This document shows positions 43,331 to 52,292 of a stretch of 64,000 nt of DNA, one piece after another. The position numbers were made by a program, and so were the translations under genes. Position 1 is the first letter of the stretch, and each line of letters opens with the position of its first letter. This DNA comes from Delta-02 sp964513565 (GTDB lineage Bacteria; Desulfobacterota; Syntrophorhabdia; Syntrophorhabdales; Syntrophorhabdaceae): positions 18,731-82,730 of the forward strand of contig CAZENE010000011.1 in NCBI GenBank assembly GCA_964513565.1. The letters are read 5' to 3'. The notes below the pieces were generated by a model. It was given only the letters and a program-made list of their open reading frames with translations. It had not been told where the DNA came from and did not search any database.

Positions 43331-44393
43331 ACCGATGAGGGTAAGGTCGCATAAAGGACCGTATACCGTATTCTTTGACACCGGGTGCCTCAGGAAACTT
43401 GACCGGAAGATCGATGAGACATGTCATGTAATAATTGACAGGAATGTAGCGCGTCTGTATGCTGGCGAGATCCGTCATGTGCTGCAAGGCCGTTCCGTTC
43501 TGATAATTGAAGCAACGGAAGAAAATAAATCCCTCGATAAATTTCCCGCGTATGTGGAACACCTCGTTTCACGGTCTATCCGCAGGGGCCAGAAACTTAT
43601 CGCGATAGGGGGCGGAATCATTCAGGACATTACCTGTTTCCTTGCTGCGACACTGCTTCGGGGCCTTCCCTGGCATTTTTACCCGACAACGCTGTTGGCT
43701 CAGGCCGATTCGTGCATCGGGTCAAAAAGCTCGATAAATTCCGGCAATACCAAGAATATCCTGGGTACGTTCACACCCCCCGAAGAAGTCCATATCAATG
43801 TCGATGTCCTGGTCACCCTTGAACAACGGGAAATACATTCCGGTGTCGGGGAAATGCTGAAAGTGCATGCGATCGAAGGTCCCGCGTCCTTCAACGCGAT
43901 AGCGGCCGATTATGACGCGCTCTTCTCCGACAGGCGCGTCATGGAGAGCTACATCTACAGGTCCCTGGAGATCAAGAAGCCCATAATTGAACTCGATGAG
44001 TTCGATACCGGTACGCGAAATATCATGAATTATGGGCATAGTTTCGGCCACGCCATTGAGTCGGCGACAAATTTTTCGATACCTCATGGCGTTGCGGTAA
44101 GCATAGGGATGGACATGGCCAATTTTGTAGCTTCGCGCCTCGATATGAAGATTGGCGGCCATTACGAGAGGATGCATCCCATTCTCAGGAAAAACATACA
44201 TGCCGTTGATACTATCGCAATATCCGGGGAAGACTTCCTGTCCGCGATTGCGAAGGACAAAAAAAATACCGGGACCCATCTCAAGGTCATCCTGCCCGAT
44301 CGTGAGGGAAAGATCACGATCAATTTACTGGAAAATGACGCCCGGTTCAGGGAGTTGTGCGGTCAATTCCTAAAGGAAGGGCGTTTCCATTGA
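43323..44393 (+). CDS. 3-dehydroquinate synthase-like cyclase (AroB superfamily)
   Basis: 356-residue member of the DHQ synthase/sugar-phosphate cyclase superfamily. NAD loop GGG at 97-99 (AIGGGIIQD), FYPTTLLAQADSCIGSKSSIN, and the zinc ligands of DHQ synthase all match by spacing: E177 (GVGEMLK), H239 (NYGHSFGHAIE) and H255 (IPHGVAV). The lysines of SKSSIN and AKDKKN are also kept. Superfamily members cyclise 7-carbon sugar phosphates to dehydroquinate, valiolones or deoxy-scyllo-inosose. The position in a polysaccharide cassette rules against a shikimate role. The GTG start overlaps the SDR; M5 is the alternative. Confidence 0.8.
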   Translation: MFEPMRVRSHKGPYTVFFDTGCLRKLDRKIDETCHVIIDRNVARLYAGEIRHVLQGRSVLIIEATEENKSLDKFPAYVEHLVSRSIRRGQKLIAIGGGIIQDITCFLAATLLRGLPWHFYPTTLLAQADSCIGSKSSINSGNTKNILGTFTPPEEVHINVDVLVTLEQREIHSGVGEMLKVHAIEGPASFNAIAADYDALFSDRRVMESYIYRSLEIKKPIIELDEFDTGTRNIMNYGHSFGHAIESATNFSIPHGVAVSIGMDMANFVASRLDMKIGGHYERMHPILRKNIHAVDTIAISGEDFLSAIAKDKKNTGTHLKVILPDREGKITINLLENDARFRELCGQFLKEGRFH

Positions 44394-45352
44394 AAGACAA
44401 TACCAGGGTTGCCGTCGCATCGCGTTCCTTTTCGCGGCATTCCGTATTGAGGGAGGAGTTACTTTCCCACTACCCGAATGTTCTGTTTAACGATGCCGGG
44501 GCCAGCCTTTCCGGCGATTCATTGATACAGTTTCTTGGCGATTGCGAAAAGGCGATCACGGCGCTGGAAAGGATCGACGAGTATGTGCTGTCTTCGCTTC
44601 CGGGGCTTAAAGTCATAAGTAAGTACGGTGTCGGGCTCGATATGATCGACCTCGACGCGATGGAGAGGCACAATGTTTTTCTCGGGTGGACGGGAGGGGT
44701 CAACAAGCGTTCGGTCGCAGAGCTCGTTATTTCTTCGGTTATATCTTTGCTGCACAGACTGCCGGAAGCGAACCGGGAGTTATGTTCCGGCACGTGGCGA
44801 CAGATACAGGGCAGGCAATTGACCGGCAAGACATTAGGTATCGTGGGGTGCGGCAATATCGGCAAAGATCTGGCAATTCTCCTGCACGGGTTCGAATGCC
44901 GGGTGCTGGCCCATGACATTTCGGATTTTCGTGAATTCTATACGAGACACGGAATAATACCCGTTGCCCTCGAGGAATTATTGTGTGCATCGGACGTTGT
45001 GACCCTGCACCTTCCGCTGAATAGTGCAACGCGTAATATTCTCAACAAAGAACGCCTTGAAATGATGAAAAATGGTGCGTTTGTTATAAACCTGGCGCGG
45101 GGCGGCCTTGTCGACGAGAGGATACTGAAGGAGATGCTCAAGGCGGGCAGGCTGGGGGGTGCAGCACTCGACGTTTTCACCAGTGAGCCTCCCGAAGACG
45201 TGGAATTACTGAATTTGCCGAATGTTATCGCCTCGCCCCATATCGGAGGAAGCACCAAGGAAGCGGTGATCGCGATGGGGCGCGCCGCGATCAGAGGGCT
45301 CGATGCAGCGGGGGAGATCCGCAAGGTCGTGCCCGATTATCTCAGGACCTGA
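44390..45352 (+). CDS. D-isomer-specific 2-hydroxyacid dehydrogenase
   Basis: 320-residue dehydrogenase of the SerA/hydroxypyruvate reductase family: IVGCGNIGKDLA, catalytic arginine in NLARGGLVDE, glutamate in DVFTSEPPED and histidine in ASPHIGG. It lacks the regulatory ACT domain of SerA. I choose the TTG at 44390, set 9 bases after AGGAAGGG and overlapping the previous stop; a GTG 33 bases earlier would extend it. It may make hydroxypyruvate or a 2-hydroxyacid for the neighbouring aldolase. Substrate unknown. Confidence 0.82.
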   Translation: MKDNTRVAVASRSFSRHSVLREELLSHYPNVLFNDAGASLSGDSLIQFLGDCEKAITALERIDEYVLSSLPGLKVISKYGVGLDMIDLDAMERHNVFLGWTGGVNKRSVAELVISSVISLLHRLPEANRELCSGTWRQIQGRQLTGKTLGIVGCGNIGKDLAILLHGFECRVLAHDISDFREFYTRHGIIPVALEELLCASDVVTLHLPLNSATRNILNKERLEMMKNGAFVINLARGGLVDERILKEMLKAGRLGGAALDVFTSEPPEDVELLNLPNVIASPHIGGSTKEAVIAMGRAAIRGLDAAGEIRKVVPDYLRT

Positions 45353-45385
45353 TCCCGGGTGGTCAGTTTTGTTGGGGAGGATTAA

Positions 45386-46000
45386 ATGAAGCATCTAAAA
45401 GATATATTCTTACAATGTAAAGGCAAGCCTGATTATTTTCGTTCGTATTTTTCGTATCTCAACGAGCTCTTGATCGCAATCGACACGGAATCTATCAGTG
45501 GAGTGATCGATTGCTTTCTTGCGGCCCGAGACAATAACCGAACAATATTCTTTGCCGGGAATGGCGGGAGCGCTTCGACAGCATCGCATTTTGCGCAGGA
45601 CTTGGGAGAGGTCGGACGAAAGACGAACAAGCCCGGTTTCAGAACATTGAGCCTTACCGACAATATCTCGCTTTTGAGCGCCATAGGTAATGATTACGGG
45701 TTCGACAAGATCTTCTCGATCCAATTATCCCAATTGTTTACCGAGGGTGACATCCTGGTCGCCATCTCAGCAAGCGGAAACAGCCCGAATGTTGTAAATG
45801 CCGTCGAATTTGCGAGAAATGCGGGCGGAAAAACAATAGGACTTGTGGGGTTCGACGGGGGCAAAATGAAAAATATGTGCGATCACGTCATTCACGCAAA
45901 GACCGATGTCGGTGCATACGGTCCGGCCGAGGACGCCCACATGATAATGGACCATCTCATCACATCGTATCTCATCCTGAAATTATCCGATAATGCGTGA
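45386..46000 (+). CDS. SIS-domain sugar isomerase, GmhA-like
   Basis: 204-residue SIS protein. GNGGSASTASHFAQDLGEVG and ISASGNSPNVVNAVEFAR match the phosphate-binding loops of phosphoheptose isomerase GmhA, and GLVGFDGGKM and the late EDAHMIMDHLI helix fit the GmhA/DiaA fold. It has a good Shine-Dalgarno (GGGGAGGATTAA before ATG). In the cassette it may isomerise a seven-carbon sugar phosphate that feeds the AroB-like cyclase or the aldolase; no GmhB, HldE or HldD was found beside it. Confidence 0.8.
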   Translation: MKHLKDIFLQCKGKPDYFRSYFSYLNELLIAIDTESISGVIDCFLAARDNNRTIFFAGNGGSASTASHFAQDLGEVGRKTNKPGFRTLSLTDNISLLSAIGNDYGFDKIFSIQLSQLFTEGDILVAISASGNSPNVVNAVEFARNAGGKTIGLVGFDGGKMKNMCDHVIHAKTDVGAYGPAEDAHMIMDHLITSYLILKLSDNA

Positions 46001-46946
46001 GTCGTGTAAAACATACGAGGGTGCCGATGTCGCGTTCATTATACCCACAAAGGACCGGCCGAAGAAGATAAGGAGCCTGCTGGAAAGTATGGAGGCCCAA
46101 ACGCTCACTCCTGGGCGCATTATTATCATCGACGGCGGCGAGAGCGTTGAGAAGGTTGTAAAGGAATTCGAGACATTGCCGGTCGAACACTATATGTGCA
46201 ATCCTCCCGGACAGATCCGGCAGAGAAATATGGGGATAGGGCTTCTCGACGAACGGACCCGGCTTGTCGGGTTTCTCGATGACGACATTATCCTTGAACC
46301 TGAGGCCTTCGAAAGAATGATCGCGTTCTGGAATAGCGTAGAGATCGAGACGGCAGGAATAGGCTTCAACAATATCAGCATCGACATACCGGGGAATGCC
46401 GGGATCCTTTCACGGCTTATACCGTACAGTAGGGAACCGGGCAAGGTTTTAAGATCGGGCCTCAACACCTCGTTTGAAAATGTATCCGGCAATATCAGGA
46501 CACAGTGGTTAGGTGGGGGATACACGGTCTGGCGTCAAGATATATTGAGGGAATTCACCCAGGATGTTTTGAATACACGATGGGCAACCGGGGAAGACTT
46601 GAGGTTCAGTTATCCGATAGGAAAAATACACCCGTTGTATGTGTGCGCGTCGGCGAAAGTCCGGCATGAACACGTCTACGATCAATTTCCAGACAAACTT
46701 GTTCATCGCTTTCGGGGTCGGAAAGAGGCACTGGCCATTTTTTATTTTGTATCATCCCACCAGGAACTTTCACGGTCTGTGTGCCTGTTTTCCCTGTCGC
46801 TATCTGCCATCGGTAAATTGATTATCGGCCTCGTAAGCCTGAATCAAGGACTGGCACGTTTTTCTATGGGGCGGGCAGAGGGAGTATTGATCTGTCTGGG
46901 GTCTCTGTTGGGCCTCGTGGATCTGCGCAGGAAAATGGAAGACTAG
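45993..46946 (+). CDS. glycosyltransferase family 2
   Basis: 317-residue GT-A transferase: AFIIPTKDRPKKIRSLLESM, the DDD metal motif in GFLDDDIILEP, and a WATGEDLRFSY acceptor-site glutamate/aspartate. The C-terminal 90 residues carry a hydrophobic stretch (about 255-295) suggesting membrane association. Being at the end of the cassette, it is a good candidate to transfer the CMP-linked product, although GT2 enzymes usually use UDP or GDP sugars. It overlaps the SIS gene by 8 bases. Confidence 0.83.
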   Translation: MRESCKTYEGADVAFIIPTKDRPKKIRSLLESMEAQTLTPGRIIIIDGGESVEKVVKEFETLPVEHYMCNPPGQIRQRNMGIGLLDERTRLVGFLDDDIILEPEAFERMIAFWNSVEIETAGIGFNNISIDIPGNAGILSRLIPYSREPGKVLRSGLNTSFENVSGNIRTQWLGGGYTVWRQDILREFTQDVLNTRWATGEDLRFSYPIGKIHPLYVCASAKVRHEHVYDQFPDKLVHRFRGRKEALAIFYFVSSHQELSRSVCLFSLSLSAIGKLIIGLVSLNQGLARFSMGRAEGVLICLGSLLGLVDLRRKMED

Positions 46947-48098
46947 TTGTCCGGTATCGACCGAAAAAAGATATGCTTTCTTGCAACCCTGGAGTTGTCC
47001 ATCAAGGTGTTTCTTGCGGAACATATGCGCCGCTTGCAAAATGAATTTGATCTCACAGTAATCGTCAATACGGAAGATGTGCATTTCCTCAAGCCCTTAG
47101 GTGTTAACGCCCGAGTCATTCCCGTCAGGATAGAAAGAAGAATATCTCCGGCGAGGGACCTCCTGGCGCTCCTGAAGTTGGCGAAATTGTTTCGTAAGGA
47201 ACAATTTGACATCCTCCATTCAATAATGCCGAAATCAGGCCTGCTTTCCATGGTGGCGGGCTTTTACGCCGGAATTCCCGTCAGGGTCCATACATTCACT
47301 GGCCAGGTATGGAAAAATGACCGGGGGTTAAAACGTTTCGTGCTGAAGTCGATGGATAAATTAATCGCCTGCTCCTCAACGAATATCCTGGTGGACAGCC
47401 CGTCCCAGAGAGAATTCATAATTGGCGAACATGTTGTCTCCCGGTTCAAGTCATCAGTCCTAGCGGAAGGTTCTATTTGTGGTGTGGACCTAAAAAGATT
47501 TTGTTTTGACAGAAAGGCGAGGAAGGAACTCCGGGGGGAATGGCAAATTAAGGATGATGATATAGTATTCTTTTATCTGGGAAGACTGAAAAAAGACAAG
47601 GGCATTCTGGACCTTGCGAAGGCATTTTCGATATTATGCGGTAAATATGACAATATCCATCTATTGATCGTTGGCCCCGACGAAGAAGATATGGCAGACA
47701 GGATCAAAGCAAATTGTGCCGAATATCAAAAAAGGGTGACGATACTGGGTTTTACCGAAAGCCCGGAGAAATGCCTGTCTGCAGTTGATGTTTTCTGCTT
47801 GCCGAGCTATCGCGAAGGATTTGGACAGGTTATTGTGGAAGCGGCCGCTGTAGGAATTCCGTCGATAGGGTCAAGAATATATGGCATTACCGATACTATC
47901 GAGGACGGAACGACGGGGTTTTTGTTTGACGTTGCCAACCACAAAGATCTCGCACAGAAAATGGCCTATTTTGTTGAAAGCCCCGTACTGATCAAGCAAA
48001 TGGGAACAAAGGCCAGGGAAAATGTCGCTGTAAGGTACTCGCAGGAAAAAATCACGCTGGCAATGGAAAACTATTATAGACAGCTTCAAGGGCTATGA
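46947..48098 (+). CDS. glycosyltransferase family 4
   Basis: 383-residue GT-B transferase. HSIMPKSGLLSMVAG in the N-terminal domain, FFYLGRLKKDKGILDLAKA opening the C-terminal domain, and the donor-binding E(x)7E in SYREGFGQVIVEAAA are standard for GT4. It starts at a TTG one codon after the preceding stop and overlaps the following DUF218 gene by 4 bases. Donor and acceptor unknown. Confidence 0.88.
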   Translation: MSGIDRKKICFLATLELSIKVFLAEHMRRLQNEFDLTVIVNTEDVHFLKPLGVNARVIPVRIERRISPARDLLALLKLAKLFRKEQFDILHSIMPKSGLLSMVAGFYAGIPVRVHTFTGQVWKNDRGLKRFVLKSMDKLIACSSTNILVDSPSQREFIIGEHVVSRFKSSVLAEGSICGVDLKRFCFDRKARKELRGEWQIKDDDIVFFYLGRLKKDKGILDLAKAFSILCGKYDNIHLLIVGPDEEDMADRIKANCAEYQKRVTILGFTESPEKCLSAVDVFCLPSYREGFGQVIVEAAAVGIPSIGSRIYGITDTIEDGTTGFLFDVANHKDLAQKMAYFVESPVLIKQMGTKARENVAVRYSQEKITLAMENYYRQLQGL

Positions 48099-48739
48099 GA
48101 AAAGCAGCCCAAAAGATCATCATCGCATTTCTTGTTGTTATAACTTCATTCATCACGGCTATAGGCATTGCAGCCCTGAATGTAGCCGATTGGTTAAGAG
48201 GAAGCGACAAGCCTGTAATTGGGAATGCGGCATTTGTTCTTTCTGGACCTCCTACCCGGGCGCTTTATGCCGCCGATCTTTATAAATCAGGCTTCGTCAA
48301 AGAAATTTATATAACGCGCCCGATACGTGAGGATTTTGCAAGAATGCTTGATGATCTTGGCATCTACTTTCCCCGGACCGAAGACATGAGCCGGGATATC
48401 TTGCGCAAAAATGACATTCCGGACGAGCATATTCATATAGTTGGAAACGCATGCATCAGTACGGCGGATGAGGCGGATACTGCGAGTGAGATTTTCAAAG
48501 GTGATAAGTGCGTAGTCCTCATTGTGTCGTCGCCATATCACGTCAAAAGGGCTCAGGTTATTTTTGGCGATAAAATGAAGCATTGCCAATTTAAAGTACT
48601 GGGGACCCCATACGAGAATTTTCCGAGGAAGTGGTGGACGGATCAGAACAGCGCGGCAAATGTTATTCTGGAACCGGCCAAGATTATTTTCTATAAATTT
48701 GGAGGACGGTTCAGGAACTCCAAGGCGAGTGAAGGATGA
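48095..48739 (+). CDS. DUF218 (ElyC/SanA/YdcF-like) membrane protein
   Basis: 214 residues with an N-terminal membrane anchor (about 8-30) and a DUF218 domain: VLSGPPTRALYAADLYKSGFVKEIYIT, TADEADTASE and a VVLIVSSPYHVKRA loop. In E. coli, DUF218 proteins ElyC and SanA affect envelope integrity and lipid-carrier usage. Within a glycan operon a role in undecaprenyl-phosphate metabolism is plausible. It overlaps genes on both sides (4 bases each). Confidence 0.8.
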   Translation: MRKAAQKIIIAFLVVITSFITAIGIAALNVADWLRGSDKPVIGNAAFVLSGPPTRALYAADLYKSGFVKEIYITRPIREDFARMLDDLGIYFPRTEDMSRDILRKNDIPDEHIHIVGNACISTADEADTASEIFKGDKCVVLIVSSPYHVKRAQVIFGDKMKHCQFKVLGTPYENFPRKWWTDQNSAANVILEPAKIIFYKFGGRFRNSKASEG

Positions 48740-51663
48740 CCGGGAATACCCGCAATTCGTATTCGACAGGTTTTATTCTCTGGATCATTTACTATTGTTA
48801 TTCAACCTTTATAGCGATAATGTTCCAGAAGGTGATACTACCGCTCGTACCGTCCATGCATGCCGGAAAGGGGCTTATCCGCGGAGGCGATTCGGTCTTA
48901 TTTCACAGCATTGCCATGAAGTTGGCTGAGTCAATCCGTCTTATGGGATGGGAACAATGGACGTTGCGGCCTGCAGAAGGTTCAACGGGAAACGTTTCTC
49001 TTTTATCGATATTTTACGTTCTATTCGGCAATGAACCCTCATTGATCGTTCCCATTAATGCACTTGCCCATGCGTCGGCGGGCCTATTAATGTTTTTGAT
49101 CGCCCGGTGTTTATGGCCTGGGAAAACGGGCACATATGCGGGAATGATTACCGCCTCGCTGTTCATTGCCTTTCCCTCGGCCCTCAACTGGTATGCGCAG
49201 ATCCATAAAGATGGTTTTGCCATTATGGGAATGCTTTTGATCTTTTATTCCTGGATACAGGTCATCGAAACCCCTTCGAGATTTCGAATGTGGTCTTGGC
49301 TTATCCTTGGAAATATCATCGGTATGGCCCTGGTTGTCTTTGTAAGGCCGTACAATATAATGTTGCTGGCATTTTCTGCTGCTGTCATATATGCCCTGCT
49401 GTTATTGTATTTTGTTACCAGGCGAAAGGTGAAGAAGGTCATTTATTTTACCCTTTTTTTGGGCGGTTTCATTGTGTCGCTGAGCGTATTGAATTCTTAT
49501 ATGCCCAAAATGCTGCTCATCGAACAGAAAGAAGTTCTTTTAGACGTTATGGAGAAACAACAGGGAATTTCCTGGCGCTGGGAAAAAAGCAAGATAGTAC
49601 CTTCGTCGGTTGACACTATCGTTGAAAATGCATCGTACCTTCGGGTCGTGAGCATATACTATGGCAGGGCCGTTAAAGCAAAATCACTGGTTGACGAGCA
49701 TGTTAGGCCCAACAATATATGGTCATCCGTGGCCTATTTGCCAAGGGCTGCATTTATTGCACTGTTTGCGCCGTTTCCCAAGACATGGTCCGAGAATTTG
49801 AGTATTATTCATTTGGTTTCTATAGGAGAAACAACTATTTGGTATATGATCGTCCCGGGAATATTTTTTGCTTTTTGGTATCGTCGGTCCGTGCCGTTGT
49901 TTCTTTTTTTAGTTAACGCCATCGTTTTTTTAACGATCCTAGGCTATACAAACCCCAATATAGGAACCCTCTATAGGTTTCGGTATCTTTACATTTTCAT
50001 TCTTATGCTAGTCGGAATTATGGGCTGGATCGAACTGATCCGTAGGAAATATGGGTCTGCTTTTCTCAAAAACGCCGAATCTGGGAAAACCGAAAATGTC
50101 CCCCCGTCAACCGATACCGTTAATGAGGATAATCTCGAGGGGTCCAATGGGCGCTCCACCGTTATTTCAGCCGGCATTACTGTCATTGTTTTTACCTTTT
50201 TATCGAACGTTTTTCTGGTTGGACGCGATGTTATGCTGGCGAGATGGTTTGGTCTGAGCAATGAACTCGACGCATTTTTTATTGCCATGATCATTCCAAT
50301 GTTTTTGGTAACCGTCTTGAGCATTCCGATGGGAACTGTAATTATCCCTCCTCTCATAAAGCTATTCAGTCAAGCTGGTCGAAAAGAGGCACAGCGATTT
50401 ATTACCGGCACGTCGACCGTTTTGTTTTACGGCATGTTGGCCGTAACGGCGCTGCTATATATATCAGGCAAATTATATCTCCCCGTTCTGGCCTGGGGAT
50501 TTCAGGACGAAAAAATCATCTTATTGCAGCGCATTTTTATAATAGTGTTGCCAATTCTATTTTGTAGCGGCTTCGTTATACTGGGCAATTCGATCCTTAA
50601 TGCCCGGCAGAAATTTGCTTTGCCGGCGATGGCCCAAGCCATCGTTCCAATTATAGCAATTGCGTTCCTCCTGCTCACGGCTGGAAAAATAGGAATTTAT
50701 GCGATGGCGACAGGGATGTTCGTGGGACAGATAGCGAATTTATTGATCGTGGTCTATTATGTAAGAAAAGACGGGTATTCAATTATTCCGGATTTACGAC
50801 GATCATTTTTCAGAGATCTCCGCACAGATATTTCATTCAAAAGGCTTTTCGGCCAGTATACCCCTTTGGTCCTAGCGGCCGCCTTCTTGAGCCTTGCTCT
50901 ACCGGTAAACAACATGATAGCGGCAACACTGCCGCCAGGAAGCGTTGCCGCCTATAATGTCGGGAGCAAATTCGTATTATTCTTTACCGGACTTGTCGGC
51001 ACCGGTATATCCACGGTTTTGCTTCCCCATTTTTCACATTATTTCGCAGGCAATCGCCAGGCGGCTGTTAAGAAAGAACTTTCTTTTTTCCTTGTACTGG
51101 CGACAGCGATACCAATTCCTGCAACTGTAATATTGTTCATATTGACTCCATTTATGGTGCAGTTGATCTTCCAGGGCGGAATATTTAGTGGTGAAGACAT
51201 CGCTACCGTGACGAAGATAATGAGGTACGGTATAATCCAAATCTCATTCTTTTGCACAAACATGATTCTCGTGAAATTTGCCAATGCGAAGCGCAAAAAT
51301 ACGCTTGTGACGATCTCATCATTCTTCGGTCTGGTCGTGAATGTCATTTTCAGCCTTATATTTATCAGGCACATGGGAGTAGCAGGCATTGCCCTGGCAT
51401 CATCGTTGGCTATGCTTCTTGCCACGATGCTCCTGGTTGTTGTCGGCTATAAATACGGTGATATCAACCAACGGGATATTACGTTCATTTCAGTCACCTG
51501 GATGTTGTTATTAATAATGTTTCTCTATTATTATTATTGTAATATGATGGGTGTATCACTCACTGTAATCCCTTTGATAGTTGCTATGATTTCGTATTTT
51601 AGGCAAGTAATTCATGAAAAAAGAGAATATATGAGTTTTGATGTAGTCGAAAAAACGTCTTAA
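48736..51663 (+). CDS. fusion: GT-C-like membrane domain joined to MurJ-type lipid flippase
   Basis: 975-residue double membrane protein. Residues 1-440 have about ten membrane segments with a GT39-like first loop (GGDSVLFHSIAMKLAES). A hydrophilic linker (about 440-473) follows. Residues 474-975 are a full MurJ/MviN-length flippase (LARWFGLSNELDAFFIAM, IIPPLIKLFSQAG, FAGNRQAA, LPVNNMIAATLPPGSVAAYN). MurJ exports lipid II; locus-encoded paralogues may move other lipid-linked sugars. A chain joining a putative membrane glycosyltransferase to a flippase is not a standard architecture I know. The ATGA overlap with the DUF218 gene argues that this is the real start. Confidence 0.85.
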   Translation: MTGNTRNSYSTGFILWIIYYCYSTFIAIMFQKVILPLVPSMHAGKGLIRGGDSVLFHSIAMKLAESIRLMGWEQWTLRPAEGSTGNVSLLSIFYVLFGNEPSLIVPINALAHASAGLLMFLIARCLWPGKTGTYAGMITASLFIAFPSALNWYAQIHKDGFAIMGMLLIFYSWIQVIETPSRFRMWSWLILGNIIGMALVVFVRPYNIMLLAFSAAVIYALLLLYFVTRRKVKKVIYFTLFLGGFIVSLSVLNSYMPKMLLIEQKEVLLDVMEKQQGISWRWEKSKIVPSSVDTIVENASYLRVVSIYYGRAVKAKSLVDEHVRPNNIWSSVAYLPRAAFIALFAPFPKTWSENLSIIHLVSIGETTIWYMIVPGIFFAFWYRRSVPLFLFLVNAIVFLTILGYTNPNIGTLYRFRYLYIFILMLVGIMGWIELIRRKYGSAFLKNAESGKTENVPPSTDTVNEDNLEGSNGRSTVISAGITVIVFTFLSNVFLVGRDVMLARWFGLSNELDAFFIAMIIPMFLVTVLSIPMGTVIIPPLIKLFSQAGRKEAQRFITGTSTVLFYGMLAVTALLYISGKLYLPVLAWGFQDEKIILLQRIFIIVLPILFCSGFVILGNSILNARQKFALPAMAQAIVPIIAIAFLLLTAGKIGIYAMATGMFVGQIANLLIVVYYVRKDGYSIIPDLRRSFFRDLRTDISFKRLFGQYTPLVLAAAFLSLALPVNNMIAATLPPGSVAAYNVGSKFVLFFTGLVGTGISTVLLPHFSHYFAGNRQAAVKKELSFFLVLATAIPIPATVILFILTPFMVQLIFQGGIFSGEDIATVTKIMRYGIIQISFFCTNMILVKFANAKRKNTLVTISSFFGLVVNVIFSLIFIRHMGVAGIALASSLAMLLATMLLVVVGYKYGDINQRDITFISVTWMLLLIMFLYYYYCNMMGVSLTVIPLIVAMISYFRQVIHEKREYMSFDVVEKTS

Positions 51664-51683
51664 ATGGGTGTGCGGTAATCTAT

Positions 51684-52292
51684 ATGGCAAAGAGATTATT
51701 CGATCTGTTGCTATCAACTGTGTTGTTGATCGTTCTCAGCGTGCCAATGCTGGCAATAGCCGTTATCATATTATTTTCAATGAAAAGGCCGGTTTTATTC
51801 CGGCAACTGCGGCCGGGTTACAAGAGTAGGCCTTTTATGATACTTAAGTTTAGGACCATGAGAAATGCTGTCGGCCCGGATGGGCAACTGCTTCCGGACG
51901 AAAAGAGACTTACGCGGGTTGGCAAGTTTCTGAGAAAGCTTAGTCTCGATGAGTTACCGCAGCTTATAAACGTTCTTAAAGGAGATCTGAGTTTTGTTGG
52001 CCCGAGACCGCTTCTTATGCAATACCTTCCATTATATACTCCGAGACAGGCGAGACGGCATGACGTGAAACCTGGTATCAGTGGATGGTCTCAGGTGAAC
52101 GGCAGGAATGCTCTTAGCTGGGAAGAAAAATTTGAACTGGATGTTTGGTATGTTGAACATAGCAGTTTTATCGTCGATATGAAGATATTGCTTATGACCA
52201 TTTCGAAAGTTTTAAAGAGGGAAGGGATAGCGGCAGAAGGGTCCTCAACAATGCCCGTTTTTGAAGGTTCGAAGGAGAATCATAATGGCTGA
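51684..52292 (+). CDS. pglC: initiating phosphoglycosyl transferase, PglC type
   Basis: 202-residue monotopic phosphoglycosyl transferase. Re-entrant membrane helix near 8-30, KFRTMRN, the catalytic Asp-Glu pair D89-E90 in SLDELPQLINVLKG, VGPRPL, and PGISGWSQVNGRN. PglC transfers phospho-diNAc-bacillosamine from UDP to polyprenyl phosphate, the first step of glycan assembly. It overlaps pglD, and a PglE-like aminotransferase is present in the fusion at 7557, all consistent with bacillosamine initiation. Confidence 0.9.
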   Translation: MAKRLFDLLLSTVLLIVLSVPMLAIAVIILFSMKRPVLFRQLRPGYKSRPFMILKFRTMRNAVGPDGQLLPDEKRLTRVGKFLRKLSLDELPQLINVLKGDLSFVGPRPLLMQYLPLYTPRQARRHDVKPGISGWSQVNGRNALSWEEKFELDVWYVEHSSFIVDMKILLMTISKVLKREGIAAEGSSTMPVFEGSKENHNG

